64,000 nt of DNA from contig NC_033633.1 of assembly GCF_001540865.1 (NCBI RefSeq), positions 6,106,175 to 6,170,174 of the forward strand, read 5' to 3'. Below, in pieces: positions 22,551 through 35,300 of the stretch (the stretch's first letter is position 1; each line of letters begins with the position of its first letter). The notes below the pieces were generated by a model. It worked only from the letters and a program-made list of their open reading frames with translations, was not told the origin of the DNA and ran no database searches. Source of the stretch: Ananas comosus (lineage: Eukaryota > Streptophyta > Magnoliopsida > Poales > Bromeliaceae). Both the position numbers and the translations under genes were made by a program.

Positions 22551-23278
22551 GCCTCTGGCAACCAGGGTTTGTGATGCAATCTAGGTTTGTACGAAGGGAG
22601 CCTTCAGTTACACATGTTTAGAAAGGGTCGGCGTATTTATTTCACTTGTATATTTATTTTATCCAAGTCTGCTTTTGGGATTGTGTTTTCTCTTATGTAA
22701 TCGTTAGGAAGAGGGTGGAACAACCTGCAGTTTTTCTCTTATGTAATCTTAGGTACGTGCTTTATGGAACAACCTGCTTTGAATAGATACTAGCATTTGC
22801 TTAATAAAAATTAAACTTCTGTTTGGTTTCTGATTTATTGAGGGAAAAAAAGAAGAAGAAAAGAGCTATTTGCTGTCGTGGTATATGCCCAAACTTTTTT
22901 AAATGCTCTTGGAGCACTACTTTGTGCGCGTTTGGCATTGTATAGTTCGTTGGGATTGAAGGAATCTGGCGATGACCTTATATGTTATTGTTGTTATCGT
23001 TATTTTATCTTTTGTTGCTATTGTAGGTTGTTTACAAATTTTGGGGGTTTGGTTTGGCAGCAGAAATGTGATAAATATATTTGAAACTTGTAGTTTCTTA
23101 ATTATAATTCTTAAAATCAAGTTGGCAAATTAGCCAATATTGACAATGATAGACAGGTCGCGCCCCAGATTGGCTTCAAAAGCTTGGTATTTGTGGAAAC
23201 GGAAAACAAGATGGATTGGCTTCAACAGCTTAGTATTTGTGGAAACGGGAAAAGGAGATAGATTGGCTTCAAAGCTTT
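22551..23278. other. IPMS 3' flank
   Basis: Probable 3' untranslated and downstream sequence. A likely poly(A) signal AATAAA is at about 22802. Near 23160-23280, TTGGCTTCAAAAGCTT-type units repeat three times (AGATTGGCTTCAAAAGCTTG and variants). No further gene is seen. Confidence 0.45.
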
Positions 23279-23409
23279 AGGGGCTGTTTGGTTTCATGTA
23301 AAATTATAAAAAATTTTGGTGAAAAAAAAGTTTTTGAAGAAAAATAAATTTTATGCTCTCATTATGGTTGTTTGGTTGAAAGAAAATGATAAATAAAAAT
23401 CTATTATAT

Positions 23410-23939
23410 GAGTGCGGCTGGCATGCTTTTTGAAGTATGGAGCGCTCCGTGCTTCTAAGTCGTTTTTGATGTTTACGATCAGCTCCGTTAGACGTGATTT
23501 AGAGTATTTTAAGTATCTAAAAAATAAATTTTATGGTTTTTTTATATTATTTGCCTAGTGATCGAAGTAGCTCAAAATCAACGGCTGAAAATAAAAATCT
23601 TAATAAAATATGATGATATGACATCAAAATTTTAGATCAAAAATATTGATCTTGTTTTATATAGTATAAAGAATTTTCTATCAAAATTTCACGTGATTTG
23701 AATATTTCTGCATCGTTAAGCTTGCAAACGGCTCACTATGACCATTAAAATTATTGATTTTGAGCTCATTCGATCACTAGGAAAATGATATCGAAAAATC
23801 ATAAAATTTATTTTCTAGGTACTTCAAATACTCTAGATCAAGTTTACTAGAGCCAATTGTCGATTCGAAAGTCCCAACATCGAAAATGACTTGGAAGCGC
23901 GGAAGGCTCCGTGCTTCCAGAAGCATACCAGCTCACTCT
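23410..23939. mobile_element. Palindromic MITE with 9-bp target duplication (MULE-type)
   Basis: The ends GAGTGCGGCTGGCATGCTT and (complement) GAGTGAGCTGGTATGCTTC are inverted and flanked by CTATTATAT (23401-23409) and CTATTATAC (23940-23948), 8 of 9 identical. The inner arms are also largely complementary (GGAGCGCTCCGTGCTTC... against ...GGAAGGCTCCGTGCTTCC), so a transcript would fold into a long hairpin. Confidence 0.7.
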
Positions 23940-24089
23940 CTATTATACATATTTTGTTATATTCTCTATATTATATATTATTGATATATAATAATTATCA
24001 TATAACATATATTGTTATTATAATTTATATTTATAAATAAAATATATTTAAAATATATTATACAAAGTATCAAATATAACGTATAATAG

Positions 24090-24756
24090 GAGTTGGTCTT
24101 GTGTGCTATTAGGAGCACGGAGGCTTTCGTGCTTTTAAACCGTTTTCGATGATGTAGCTTTTGAATCGATGATCGGCTCCATTAGACTTGATCTGGCGTA
24201 TTTGAAGTGTTTAGAAAATAAATTTTGTGATTTTTCAATATCATTTATCTAGCGATCGAAAGGGTTCAAAATCAATAATTTTTAATGTTGATGTATATCG
24301 TTTGCAAGTTTAACGGTATAAAAGTATTCAAGTCAGATGAAATTTTGATAGAAAATTCTTCATACTATTTACTACAAGATTAATATCTTTGATTGAAAAT
24401 TTTAGTGCTATATCACCATTTTTTGTGAGATTTTTATTTGTATCCGTTGATTTTGAACCCTTTTGATCGTTAGATAAATGATATCGAAAAATAATAAAAT
24501 TTATTTTCTAAATACTTTAAATACGTTAAATCAAGTCTAACGGAGTCAATAGTCGATTCGGAAGCTCCATCTTTGAAAAAAGCTTAGGAGCACGAAGATA
24601 AATGATATCGAAAAATCATAAAATTTATTTTCTAGATACTTTAAATACGTTAAATCAAGCCTAATGGAGTTAATAATCGATTCGGAAGCTCCATCTTTGA
24701 AAAAGCTTAGGAGCACGGAGACCTCCGTGCTCCTAATAGCACACAAGACCTACTCC
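24090..24756. mobile_element. Palindromic MITE, same family as 23410-23939
   Basis: The left end GAGTTGGTCTTGTGTGCTAT and the complement of the right end GGAGTAGGTCTTGTGTGCTA are inverted. Flanks are GTATAATAG (24081-24089) and ATATAATAG (24757-24765). The arms contain AGGAGCACGGAGGCTTTCGT and its complement. The right arm holds a partial internal duplication (about 24470-24600 repeated at 24598-24720). Confidence 0.68.
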
Positions 24757-25014
24757 ATATAATAGTATATATTTAATACTATAAAATAAATTACTATATA
24801 TTTTTAAATAATATTTATAATAAAATATTATATAATAACATATTTATATAAAAAATAAATAAATAATTAAATATATTATATAAACAAGGGAGAGAGAGTC
24901 ACGAGGTCCACTGCAAGCTTTCTGCACGCGGTCCACGAGTTGAAGTGGATCTCGTGGACCACGTGTTTATTGCAACTTTGAGCTGCGTTTTTTAACCATC
25001 AACTTTTCGTTTTC

Positions 25015-25165
25015 CGACCGACTGTCCCTAGAGCAAGTGGCAAAAGGCTTGATGGTTGATATACGAGGTCCTAAATTTGAATTTTAGTTGATTCACATTT
25101 CAAGCTAAATTTATTTCTAAATAAAATAAGCGAAGCGGGTAGCATATTATCTATCTCTCAAAAAA
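25015..25165 (+). mobile_element. tRNA-derived SINE, copy 2
   Basis: Same family as 1828-1977: CGACCGACTGTCCCTAGAGC start, B-box relic, GTAGCATATTATCTATCTC end and A tail. A perfect 14-bp target duplication AACTTTTCGTTTTC lies at 25001-25014 and 25166-25179. Confidence 0.85.
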
Positions 25166-25831
25166 AACTTTTCGTTTTCTGCTCAAAGTGAGTGGGAAAT
25201 GAAAAATACCATTTTTCAGAGAATTTGTGAAAAAAGTCTTCGAGAAATTTTTTTTACGAGTAACCAAACATCGAAAAATTATTTTTCAAGTGAAAAAAAG
25301 TTTTCAGGATAGTTTTATAGAAAACCAAACTACACACAAATGATTAAATTAATTTGGGAAATTTTGTTATTTGTCATTTAGTAGGAGGTCAATGTATCAG
25401 CGCTGAAAATCTCAATCTCAGACTATCTTTAGTTTTTTCTTTTTTTTTTTTTTCTTTTTTTTGGAGGCCAGTTTTGTTTTAAGCTTGGAGTTCCAGGCTT
25501 GTTTTAAGCACCTAAGTTTTTTAAGGATAAGGGGAGTTAATATGTGATGCTTTTAGAGCATGGATAAAGGGAGATAGAGCATCGAGGGCTTTCTGCTTTG
25601 ATATTATTTTTAATAATGAGACTTATGAATTGACCTAAGCTTTTGAAGGATAAAGAGAGTTAATCTGTGATGCTTTTAGAGTATGGAGGCTTTCCTGCTT
25701 CTCATTATTTTTAATAATGAGACTTCTTAATGGACGATGAACTCTTTTATATTTTGTCTAGCATATTTAAAGCTTTTAAGATTCATATTGTGTAGTTTTT
25801 TTTTTTATATTATTTACCTACTTGGAAGGTT

Positions 25832-25990
25832 TTTTTTTTTTGTTTTTTGAGATATAGGTAGCACGCTACCCGCTTCGTTTATTTTATTTAGAAATAAACT
25901 TAGCTGGAAATGTGAATCAACTAGGATTCGAACTTGGGACCTCGGATACCGACGACCAAGCCCTTTGCCACTTGTTCTAGAGACAGTCGG
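25832..25990 (-). mobile_element. tRNA-derived SINE, copy 3
   Basis: Inverted copy of the same SINE, with the poly(T) of the tail at its left end, GGTAGCACGCTACCCGCTTC, and the tRNA-like B box read as GGATTCGAAC. It is flanked by an 18-bp target duplication TTACCTACTTGGAAGGTT (25814-25831 and 25991-26008). It is the best-preserved of the three copies. Confidence 0.87.
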
Positions 25991-26335
25991 TTACCTACTT
26001 GGAAGGTTGAAAACAAAAAATTTCATAAGAAGTGATGATATATATCCATAAATTTTAAACCAAAGATATTGCTCTTATATTAGATGGTAAGAAAATATAT
26101 ATTTGTCAAAATTTTATATAAAATACTGAACTTTGGCAAATGGTTAAGATTATAGTATGCATTGCTAGTGAACATGTTTACGATGCTTGACTAAATAGGA
26201 GAGTGTTTGGCGTGAAATGAGCGCAAAAATGGACTCAAAAAATAAAAATTTCACCTTGTTGAGAACTAAAGTCAAATTTCTGAAAGTTGGGGGACCTTTT
26301 GGCATTTTTTATAATTTTTACTGTGGTTCCACTGA

Positions 26336-26442
26336 AGCAAACAAAAAAAAAAAGAAGCAGTGTCCAGCCGATCGACGCGGCACGCGCGTAGAGCTTCTTC
26401 GATGCGTCGTTTGCAAATTGCAAGCAAGGTCGTATTGCTTTT

Positions 26443-26479
<37 letters not shown>

Positions 26480-26700
26480 TTCTTCTCCCTCTCCTCCCTG
26501 TTTTCTAGCTCTACTGGCAGCAGTGCCTAGCGCAGCAGCCGCAGCTGCTGGCGCAATAGCTAGCAGCCGCAGCCGGCACAACAGCCAGAAACAGCTGCTG
26601 GCTGCAACACCTACTGCTGGAGAAGCAGCCAGCAGAAGCAGCGAGCAGCAGCCGCAGCAGCTAGCCGCAATGACTGTAACGGTGGATTTTTTCGCTAGGT
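26336..26700. repeat. Low-complexity tract: (CTTT)n and GCAGC-rich sequence
   Basis: (CTTT)n at about 26441-26478 is followed by GCAGCMGCAGC-type repeats to 26670. The frames through it encode Ala/Ser-rich or Gln/Arg-rich strings, with no domain and no spliced context. It may be the leader of an old LTR element, but I cannot assign it. Confidence 0.4.
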
Positions 26701-28086
26701 AGCAATAGGAAAAAGACGGAAGGGTTTAATTGCGCGAGATGGGAGCCTTTAATTGTAAAACTGATGCTTGCAGTTTGGATTAAATTGGATGCAATCAAAG
26801 CCTCAATTTTGAAATTGAGGTTCAGTTGCAGGAAAAGGGGTAGTAAAAGCTCAATTTCCATCTTCCACCTACTTGGGATTTCAGGTGTTAATTGTTTGGA
26901 ATCGAGTAAATTTAGAATTTGAGTTGATTTGTAAGTAATATATAGTGGAATTTTGTTATCTGAAATTGTGGCTGCAAAATTGAGCTCTTGTTGGTGTTCT
27001 ACCGAGGGAGAGGAATTTGTGGACGCTATGACCTGAAATTACAAGGACGGCAGGAATTTCGTTAAGTTTCTTAACTCCAAATCCTGATAGGAAGGTAACA
27101 TGAGCTAAATTTTAGTGAATTTCAGAATTATTATGCGAATTCCAGCACTGATCTACTTTGATTGTTTGACTAGTGCAGCTTCTTCCGTGCTGATTTGCGG
27201 CACTTCCTTGACTAATTCCGGCTGGAATTTCGATTGACAAGAGGTGGACTTGTGGCCGGGCCCTTACCGTGGTTGGAATAGCTAGCGAGGTGGGTTACCA
27301 GTCGTCGAAAATGACAAATTTTCTTCTGTCTATTTATATGCATATGCATATGTATGTGATCATATGTATTGATAAAGGGCTTTGTTAGCATGGAATTGAG
27401 TGGAACAATGGATTTCTATCATGTGTGTCTGTGAGTCATGATTTATGTACAAACAGTAAGTCCACTAGGAATGACATATAATCTTCTCGACATATTGACC
27501 TAATGATCAAAAGATTTTAAAATTTATAATTTTAATAGTCGATATGAGGAGTTTTCTCATTTAACGGTGTAAAGATATCTAAATCAATTGAATTTTAGTT
27601 AGAAAATTCTTTAAACTATTTAGAACAAGATCTATACTCTCGATCTTGATTACGAGATTCCTATCATCACTTTTTAGAAGATATTCATTTTTAGCCTTTC
27701 ATTTTTGTGTCTACTTGATGGAGAAGAGAACGATACAGTAAAATATGAAATTTGGTTTCTAGATGCTTTAAGGGGTATAGATCATGCTTAACAGTGTCGA
27801 TCATCGATTTGGAGGCTCCATCATCGAAAACAAATAGGTGGCAACAGAGCCCGTTTGTTACCGATAGCATTCCAGCCCAACTCTCTCTCTATCTCTCTCT
27901 CTCTCTTTCTATATATATATGTGTGTGTGTGTATTTGTGTATACATGGTTATATACATTGATATAGATGATATTAGCATGAAATTGAGTAGAGAGTATGG
28001 ATTTTAGCTTGTTTACATATAGGTATTAATTTACTCCATATTGTGTGAATCATAAGTCTAATGATCGTGATATAGTGAATTGTTAT
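26701..28086. other. Non-coding sequence, possibly old LTR or MITE material
   Basis: No gene is recognised. 27480-27880 resembles a diverged copy of the palindromic MITE family at 23.4-24.7 kb (GATTTGGAGGCTCCATCATC, then CGTTTGTTACCGATAGCATT). A (CT)n/(TA)n/(TG)n compound microsatellite lies at 27882-27935. Confidence 0.35.
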
Positions 28087-28786
28087 TGTCAAAATCGGAA
28101 CGGCGAAAAATAGATCCAGAAAATAACTTAATGCAAGAAAAGAAAAGATAAGCGGAAAGAACACACCGATAATTACGTGGTTCGGCCAACAGCCTACGTC
28201 CACGGGCGAAGACGGAGCAAATAATTTATTAATATCGAAAAGGCGGAGTACAAGAAAATCTCTCAAAAGAACCAAAACTTAATTAGATCCGAAACGCCGC
28301 AACAAAGCGAACTGCAAAAGTGACTTCTCTCTCAACCATCCGTACGGAACCAACAATATGCCTGTCGCCTTAATTAATTAGCATGTGCAGGTGCGGCTCC
28401 TTCACCGTACGGACCAATAGCTTAATTAGTCCCCGACTCCTCAGATGCTCACTTAATTAATTAGAGCTCCAACCTTTTCTCTCGGCTCATGATGCTGCTG
28501 CCACCGAAACACCAAATTAACAAGACTCAACAGCATCCGTACGTACCCTCCAAGAGGCTTAATTAATTAGTGCATGGCTCTTAATTTGGTCGCGGCTTCT
28601 TTAATTTGGCCGTAGCATGTATTTATAATACATGTCTCCTAACTAGAGTCTAATTCTAATTAGATTAGAATTACACTCCTAATTATAATCCATATATGCC
28701 AAATTAAATCTAAATAATATCTAATCCCAATTAGATTAGGATTTATCCTCAATTTAGATAACTACAAATCTAAACCAAATATAACA
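28087..28786 (-). mobile_element. Solo LTR, Ty1/copia-like, 700 bp
   Basis: It begins TGTCAAAATCGG and ends AAATATAACA, with a perfect 5-bp target duplication GTTAT at 28082-28086 and 28787-28791. The internal block ATTACGTGGTTCGGCCAACA followed by GCCTACGTCCACGGGCG is a sequence often seen in plant copia LTRs. There is no internal region, so it is a recombination-derived solo LTR. Strand is not certain. Confidence 0.75.
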
Positions 28787-29905
28787 GTTATCAATATCTC
28801 ATATTAGATATTCTAGTTTAGGCTGTGGGAGGCTAGTTGGCATCTTATGCCTAGTGGTGAATTATTTATTATCCATTTGTATTACACATACCATAAATTA
28901 TGTGATGGAGAGAGAATATGAATATTCTATGGCGACATTTGACTTAGAGATTACTCTATGATTGTGCTGAGGACATTGGATTGGGTACTTATGATCTTTA
29001 AGATCATCACATAGATTATAGCCTGCAGTGCCACATTGAGCTTGATAGAGTTACGCGATATTAGATTCGGTAGGGGTCGCTCTCCTTGAGTGTCGCTCCG
29101 GATGCTAGCTAGCGATAGCAAAGACAATAGCCTAGGTGTTGCCGACACAATTGCGGGAGTGTGTTCGCGTACTAGGCGGGCGCATGCTTGCCCGGACTTA
29201 TGAGTCGGTCGTTGCGATTGGATCCTATTATTACATTTATTTGCTAGTATTAATATTGATGCATATTTTGGTCACTTTTCTCCTATTTATTACTTGTGTA
29301 GAGGCATGATAGATAGTAGAGATTTACTTGTACATACTATGCTTGGTTACTTTTTATATCTTAATCTTGGCCGTTCTATCTCAATCTTGCCTCTGGTTGA
29401 TCTAGTGGGAAGACCGTGGTTGTCGCCGACTATACCCACTGGGACTTGCTATTTAGTAGTTCTCACGCCCTTATGTGATTTACTTTTCAAAGACAGCTGC
29501 TCAATCCATAGATCGAGGTAAGGAGGACCGCACCGTAGATAGCATCTCCTACCGGCGTACTTGTGTGATAGCAGACTACCAGATAGAGAGTTAGCTTTGT
29601 ACTATGCATCAGGATTTGCGAGGGGCAAGGACTATTTCACATGCTTTTACATTTTGGAGTTTGAGGATTATGCGCTTTTTATATAGTGATGTACAGTAGT
29701 TTTAGACTTGTTATATAGTGCTCTGATACGTGTTGTTGGACTTGTTTTGTGACCCTAGAATCATTAGTTTTGGATCAAATGGAATTGCTTAGTTGTGGAT
29801 TTTCATTATTTTGTTGGACGCTTCGTGTGTGGAGGGCTTGTGTATATACGATGGTCTGCTGTCGTCCCCATGGCTTCCATTGTGAAATTTAGGTGTGACA
29901 TTTTA
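28787..29905 (+). mobile_element. Ty3/gypsy-like LTR remnant (3' portion)
   Basis: The segment CCCACTGGGACTTGCTATTT followed by AGTAGTTCTCACGCCC (29435-29470) matches the equivalent part of the 2.5-kb LTR at 43750-46283 (CCCACTGGGAACTATTATTT, 45825). The remnant ends in GGTGTGACA at about 29899. The 5' boundary could not be fixed because older insertions interrupt it. Confidence 0.45.
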
Positions 29906-30263
29906 CCTCATTTTATGTATTTTTGCATTGTTAAATTATAAACAGCTCATATCAGCTATTATGATTGCTGATTTTGAGAAATTTAAATCAATAGGTAAGT
30001 GATATAAAAAATAATGAAATTTGACTTCTCGAGACTGAAAATACTCTATTTATCAAGACTAAAGGCTAATGGATGCAGAAGTCCGTTGTCAAAAGTAAAG
30101 CGAAAGAACATGGCACTCCCTTCTTAATTTGAAAAGCATCCCAGCTCAATTTGGATAAATATTATTATCTTCAACTTGAGTGAAGAGAGTAAATTCCTTA
30201 TGCAGGAGCAAAAAGCGATCAGAAGTTGTATATCTTCAATTGTTTGACTGATACCGTACCTAA

Positions 30264-31116
30264 GGTATCGTTTGGTTCGGGGATAAGCAAAAAGTGGCTA
30301 TTCCAGGGATAGGTATAAATTGAGGTATAAGCGGGGATTAGATCAATTTTGCGTTTGAATGAAAATTGGCCTATTCTTGGGATTAAAAAAAATAGCGTTT
30401 GGTTAGGTATGATAGAATAAGAAAGATAGCGAATTTTTATAAATAAAAAATAATCATATTATCCTCTTATTATATTGAAATTTAAATTTTAAAATTTCAA
30501 ACTTTAAATTTAAGATCAAATTTAAATTTAATAAATATAAAATATCAAATTTTAAATTTCAAAATTAAAATATCAAAATTAAAATTTATAATTTATAATT
30601 TATTCTTTAAAATTATAAACTTTAATTTTGAGATTATAAATTATAAATTTTAAAAATTTAAAATTTTAATTTTTAAATTTTTAAAATAAGAATCGGGGTG
30701 GGAACAATTAATAAAAATAATTTATTATAATAAATTTATAGATTTTTTTAAAAATTCTACTTAAACTTAAATTTAATAAAAAGAATTTATTATAATATTT
30801 AAATATAAATAATATGTATTAATATAGTATAATTAATAATTTTATAATAAAAATAATGTATTATAATATATAATATATTATATTTATATACTTTAGTTTT
30901 AATTCAATTTATAATTTTAATTAAGTTTGAAATTAAGCATTGGAATAGCACTATTCCACCAAAATGGTGGAATAACAAATTCCTTGCTATCCCGGGATAA
31001 CCGGGAATAGCAAGGTTTGACCGGGATAAAATATCCCGGCCAGTTTTCATTCCGTTTGGCGGAATAGCGGGGATAACTTTCGTTATCCCCGCTTATCCCC
31101 CCAACCAAACGGGGCC
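30264..31116. mobile_element. Tourist-like MITE, A/T-rich centre
   Basis: The left end GGTATCGTTTGGTTCGGGGA and complement of the right end GGCCCCGTTTGGTTGGGGGG, each followed by ATAAGC-like sequence, form terminal inverted repeats. The centre is AAATTT-rich with no coding potential. The flanking trinucleotides do not match cleanly (TAA left, AGA right). Confidence 0.6.
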
Positions 31117-31731
31117 AGATTTTTATCGCCTACTCTGCTTTTAGTCGTTGCTAGCAGCTTAACCCTAATAGAGCACCCGTGAGTTTCGATTGTTTAAATG
31201 ATTGTATAGTCATTGTCTTAATCATGCAGGTAAATTCGCCAAATAGGTGTACATTTAATACATTTGAATTCAAAAGCGGTTGATGAAGCTATGAGTTCCT
31301 CCACACAGTTTATTTATGCTAAGTTTAGCAGTAGTATCTTTTGATGATGGTCCTGACGATAAACTCAATGTTAGTTGTGTTGCAGTAGCAGAATACCACA
31401 AGCTCGAGTCTGATCAGATGATCTAGTTAAGTGGTGTCCAACGAGGGAAAAAAAAGAAAGAAAAAGAAAAAATACAAACACCAAATTAATCCACAATATA
31501 TGTATATATCAAATTAAAACAAAAGAGTCCATACAACTAATTAACCCTAATAAATAATTGTACAATATATGTATATATCAAGACAAAAGAGTCCGTACAA
31601 CCGACCTTAAATAGCTAGACTCAAAACCATATTTGTTTGTGAATGATTTTTTTTAGACAAAACTATATATAGCGAGGAAGTGATACGTACTCAATTAATG
31701 ACCCCTAGATCGAGTTGACCACGTATATTCA
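31117..31731. other. Downstream flank of the strictosidine synthase-like gene
   Basis: A/T-rich sequence with a short repeat (ACAATATATGTATATATCAA twice, at about 31494 and 31563). No other gene is seen. The 3' untranslated region of the minus-strand gene should lie here. Confidence 0.4.
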
Positions 31732-32332
31732 TCAAGTGCCCCGGAGGCTATGAACGCCAAGAAAAGGCAAAACAACAGACCCAATCCACAACTTTCCATC
31801 GCTCTCTTTCACTTCACTAACAAACCTCAGATTCCTCCCTTGGTATTGCAGCGCTCCCACAATCTCACCCTCCTCACTCACCCTCAGTGCAATCACTTGG
31901 ACTCGAGGGCTCAGCTTGCTCAACAGCACGGTCGCCTTCTGAAGATTGAAGGGCACTCGAAGAAGCACCTCCCTAAGCCAAGGAAGAGAGAGAGCCCATC
32001 GGAGAAGCCTCCCCCTCTTGGAGTGGAGGGCCAACCAAAAGCCGCCGCCGCCGCCTTCTCGTGGAATTCGCTTTATGTTATCTGGGAACCCTGGGAGTTG
32101 GGCGACCACTTCGAGGGTCGGGGTTGCCGCATGGGGTTTACGAAGCCAGTATCTTAAGATCCTGCAAGTGGTGGTCTCTGCTATGAGGAGGAAGGAGCCA
32201 TTTTTACTTAGTGCCAAACCATTGGGGAAGGATAAACTGTCTGCCAGGACTTGGATTTCTTCTTTCTTCTTGGGATCGTACTTCATCAACCTCCCTGTTT
32301 TATCCCTTGATATTACTGCTGACATGAATTCC
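31732..32332 (-). CDS. SSL exon 3 (C-terminal propeller blades)
   Basis: The acceptor is at 32334-32333 on the minus strand; the exon opens with GGAATTCATG and ends at TGA (31734-31732), 199 residues. Visible motifs are TGRLMKYDP, SFPNGLALSKNGSFLLIAET, CRILRYWL, LPGFPDNIKR, GFWLALHSKRG and a terminal KLWIGSVVLPFLGVHSL. These are the ordered landmarks of the plant SSL/Str_synth C-terminal half. No frameshift or stop interrupts it, so the exon looks maintained. Confidence 0.9.
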
Positions 32333-35300
32333 CTACAAAATAAAAGAGAAAAATACATACATACATAATATTGTTACAGCTGTACTCATCGCAGAAAAAC
32401 TTGGACTTAATTTGCTTCATCGATCATAAAAGGAAAAAAAAAAATGAAGAAAAAGAAAGAGAGAGAGTTTTCCTTTAGTGTGACCTTGCTTAGAATATCA
32501 TGATGCGGGTCGTTGAAAACTTCATTTAAACTGCGTCGTGTTGAATATTAAATGCTGGAACGGTTTCTTTTAGTAGTTTAAACTTTTAGAGCGAGCTGTT
32601 AGCTTCTATTGTTTTATCAAAAAAATCTTCAGTTTAGACATGAGTGGAGTATTAATTGAATATATCTATCTATTAATCTATCTATTATCTATTAATCTAT
32701 TTCTATTAATAATATATATGATTTCTCAATAATCTTGCTGATGTGGCACAACCACATTACTTTAGAAATTTTTTTTTTTTAAACTCAGCCCATATTCTCT
32801 TGTCTTAACTCCCAACCCTCCATCTTCTCCTTACAATGTATACCTTACCTTCCTCTTCTCTTAATTAAGAATAAACTTCCACCCCTCCATCTTCTTTTTG
32901 CAATAAATCTAATAATTTCACAAATTCTATTAATTAATTAATATATATGATTTCTTCCCCTTGGCTTAACTCTCACCTCTCAATCTTCTCCTTGCAACGT
33001 GTATCTTACATTTCCCCTCTCTTAAGCATAAACTTCCACCTTTCCATCTTCTTCTTACATCAAATCTATTAATTTTTCAAACTTATTACTTTATCAAGTT
33101 AGAGCATATCAACATAATCAGGGTTAGCAACTTCCTAATAAAATATTTTTAAAGAGTTAATTTTATATTAGAGGACCGGAGGGCGATGGGAAATGCGGCG
33201 CGGGGGGGCGGGGCTGCATTGAGGCTGAGGGCGGTGCTACTGCCGACAATGACTATGGCGACAACGACTGCGTCCTCGATGGTGGCGGTGCTCGTGGTGG
33301 TGATTTTATTTATTTATTTATTTACTTATTTATTTTGAGCTTTTTAGAATTTGATAGCTCTTTTCACTAGAATTTTCGTGCTCAAAATATGATAAGAATT
33401 GGATTATTTTTTTGGCCCATTATTTATAAGTGGCAATAGTTATTTATGGACTGATTGGAGCTAAAAAAACAAATAATTGGAATAACTAATTTTATATATA
33501 TTTTTAATTTGATATAAAATATATGCAAGATTCAAAATATATAAATATGAAAAAATATCAAGCTAGCCGAAATTGGATCGTGCTCTTCTCTTTCGTTCTC
33601 TTTGTAGGTTCCAAGTATACATCTAATTTTTTTTATAAGAAAAAAAAAAATATTAGAAGCAATTCCTAAGACTGATCTGACGCAACCTACTTACACCTCT
33701 ACTTTTTATTTATTTTATAATGTGAATAGAGTATTTCATATAATTCACATTGACGTCTGTAGGTTTCCTAAGCCACAGAAACTCAAACCCTTGAATTTGT
33801 GATTTCAAGTCAAGTATTTTATCCACCTATCCTAAGGTGTATTAGTAGCTCAATTAATTTGTTTAAAAATTAGATCGAAAGTGGTCACATTTCATGCTAT
33901 AACTTTACCTTTTTGATATGATAAAATTCTTTTCATTGTGTCTACTTCAGTTAATAAATTACTTGCTTTCTTTTAGAATACAAAAAAAAAAAAAATATAA
34001 GCCACCTCACCAAGAAAGCAACGAGTCAAGTAATGGTTTGTTGGAAATGCTATTGCAGTAGTTATAGTAGCTTTGTGTTATTGTTGCTCTTTTACTAATT
34101 TGATTCTTGCTGATTATTTAAATTAATATTCTTTATTTTATAGTTAGAGTAATATTTTTTACATATTTGATGAATTGTATATTTCAGATTTATTTTTTTA
34201 GGCTATCATCGATGATCAATGATAATAAATAAAATAATTATTTCGATAATATCTACCCGCTGCATCGTGCGGGTAACTACACTAGTGAAATATTAAAGCG
34301 CTATTTTTTAGCAACTTAATTAGTTTTTACCGTAATTATCTGTTTCACAAGACATACGACTCGGACTGAACCCTCCATACTTGCTTTTTGTCGTGTGCCC
34401 TTCAGCACTATTCCTTTTTCTTTTCTCTTGAAGTTCGAAACTTGCATATAGCAGGATTCAAACTTGAAAACTAAATGCCCCAAGGATAAGGATAGGGTAC
34501 CAACTAAACAATCTAAATAGTAATAGTAATATTGCAAGGTGACAATTTCAATCCACGCCTTCTGCTTTGCGTCGGTGTAATTAAGAATCTCAAATGGGGC
34601 GGGCGCAAAGATCATGCACCCTTGGGCGTGGATTAATTTCCACTATGATCCTGCCATCCATCTGAAAGGTGGCATAGATTTTAAACATCAGCAATTATTT
34701 GATGATCTGTGGAAAACATTAGCAATTATTTGAAATCGATTAATCGATAAGATTAATCTGCACGTAAGAAAGTTTTCGTGGAAACAAGGACGCAAGAAAT
34801 TTGCAACACTTCCGGCATTTTGCAAACAGGCATCACGCTTGAACGTGCCACATACCGCATCATTTATTGCCAACCAGAACTCAGGGTGGTGGCAGCGCCG
34901 TTATTTCGAAAGAAGAAAAAAGAAACCAACTTTCCCTGGCTATAGACAGGAATTCTAATGCGGCATGTTCATTAAGCTTATTAATCACAATTTCTAACAA
35001 CCATAATATATGATTGTCATACTTGTGAGACCCAGATAGTTTTATATATAAAATATAATAGGGCCAAACTCTTAACCTGGCTTAAATATATTGGATGGTG
35101 GTAAGACTCAAGATGTTAATAGAGTTAAGCGTGCTAGAACGAGAGTTGTCCTAGAATGGATGACCTCCTCGAAAATTGGGACGTCACAATGTTAAAAATT
35201 AGTGCTAAACTTATTTTTTTGTTTCCTTTTGTTTACTAGTTTAATAAGTGTATTTATAGGAGCCCAATGGTCTATTGTTTAAATGGGCCTCTTTTTGCTC

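Larger units (their letters stand above)
23279..25332. mobile_element. Composite nest: outer TGTTTGGTTT-type element holding two MITEs and a SINE
   Basis: The outer ends GGGGCTGTTTGGTTTCATG (23281) and GAAAACCAAACTACAC (about 25320-25335) are inverted. The flanking interior TTTTTCAAGTGAAAAAAAG at the right mirrors GGTGAAAAAAAAGTTTTTG at the left. Inside lie the elements at 23410-23939 and 24090-24756 and the SINE at 25015-25165. The outer element class is uncertain. Confidence 0.4.

Noticed and set aside
26217..26702. 161-residue Ala/Ser-rich frame
   Set aside because: Built from (CTTT)n and GCAGC repeats, with no domain or conserved start.
31750..32368. Plus-strand frames opposite SSL exon 3
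   Set aside because: Antisense shadows; the minus-strand frame has the Str_synth landmarks and fitting splice sites.
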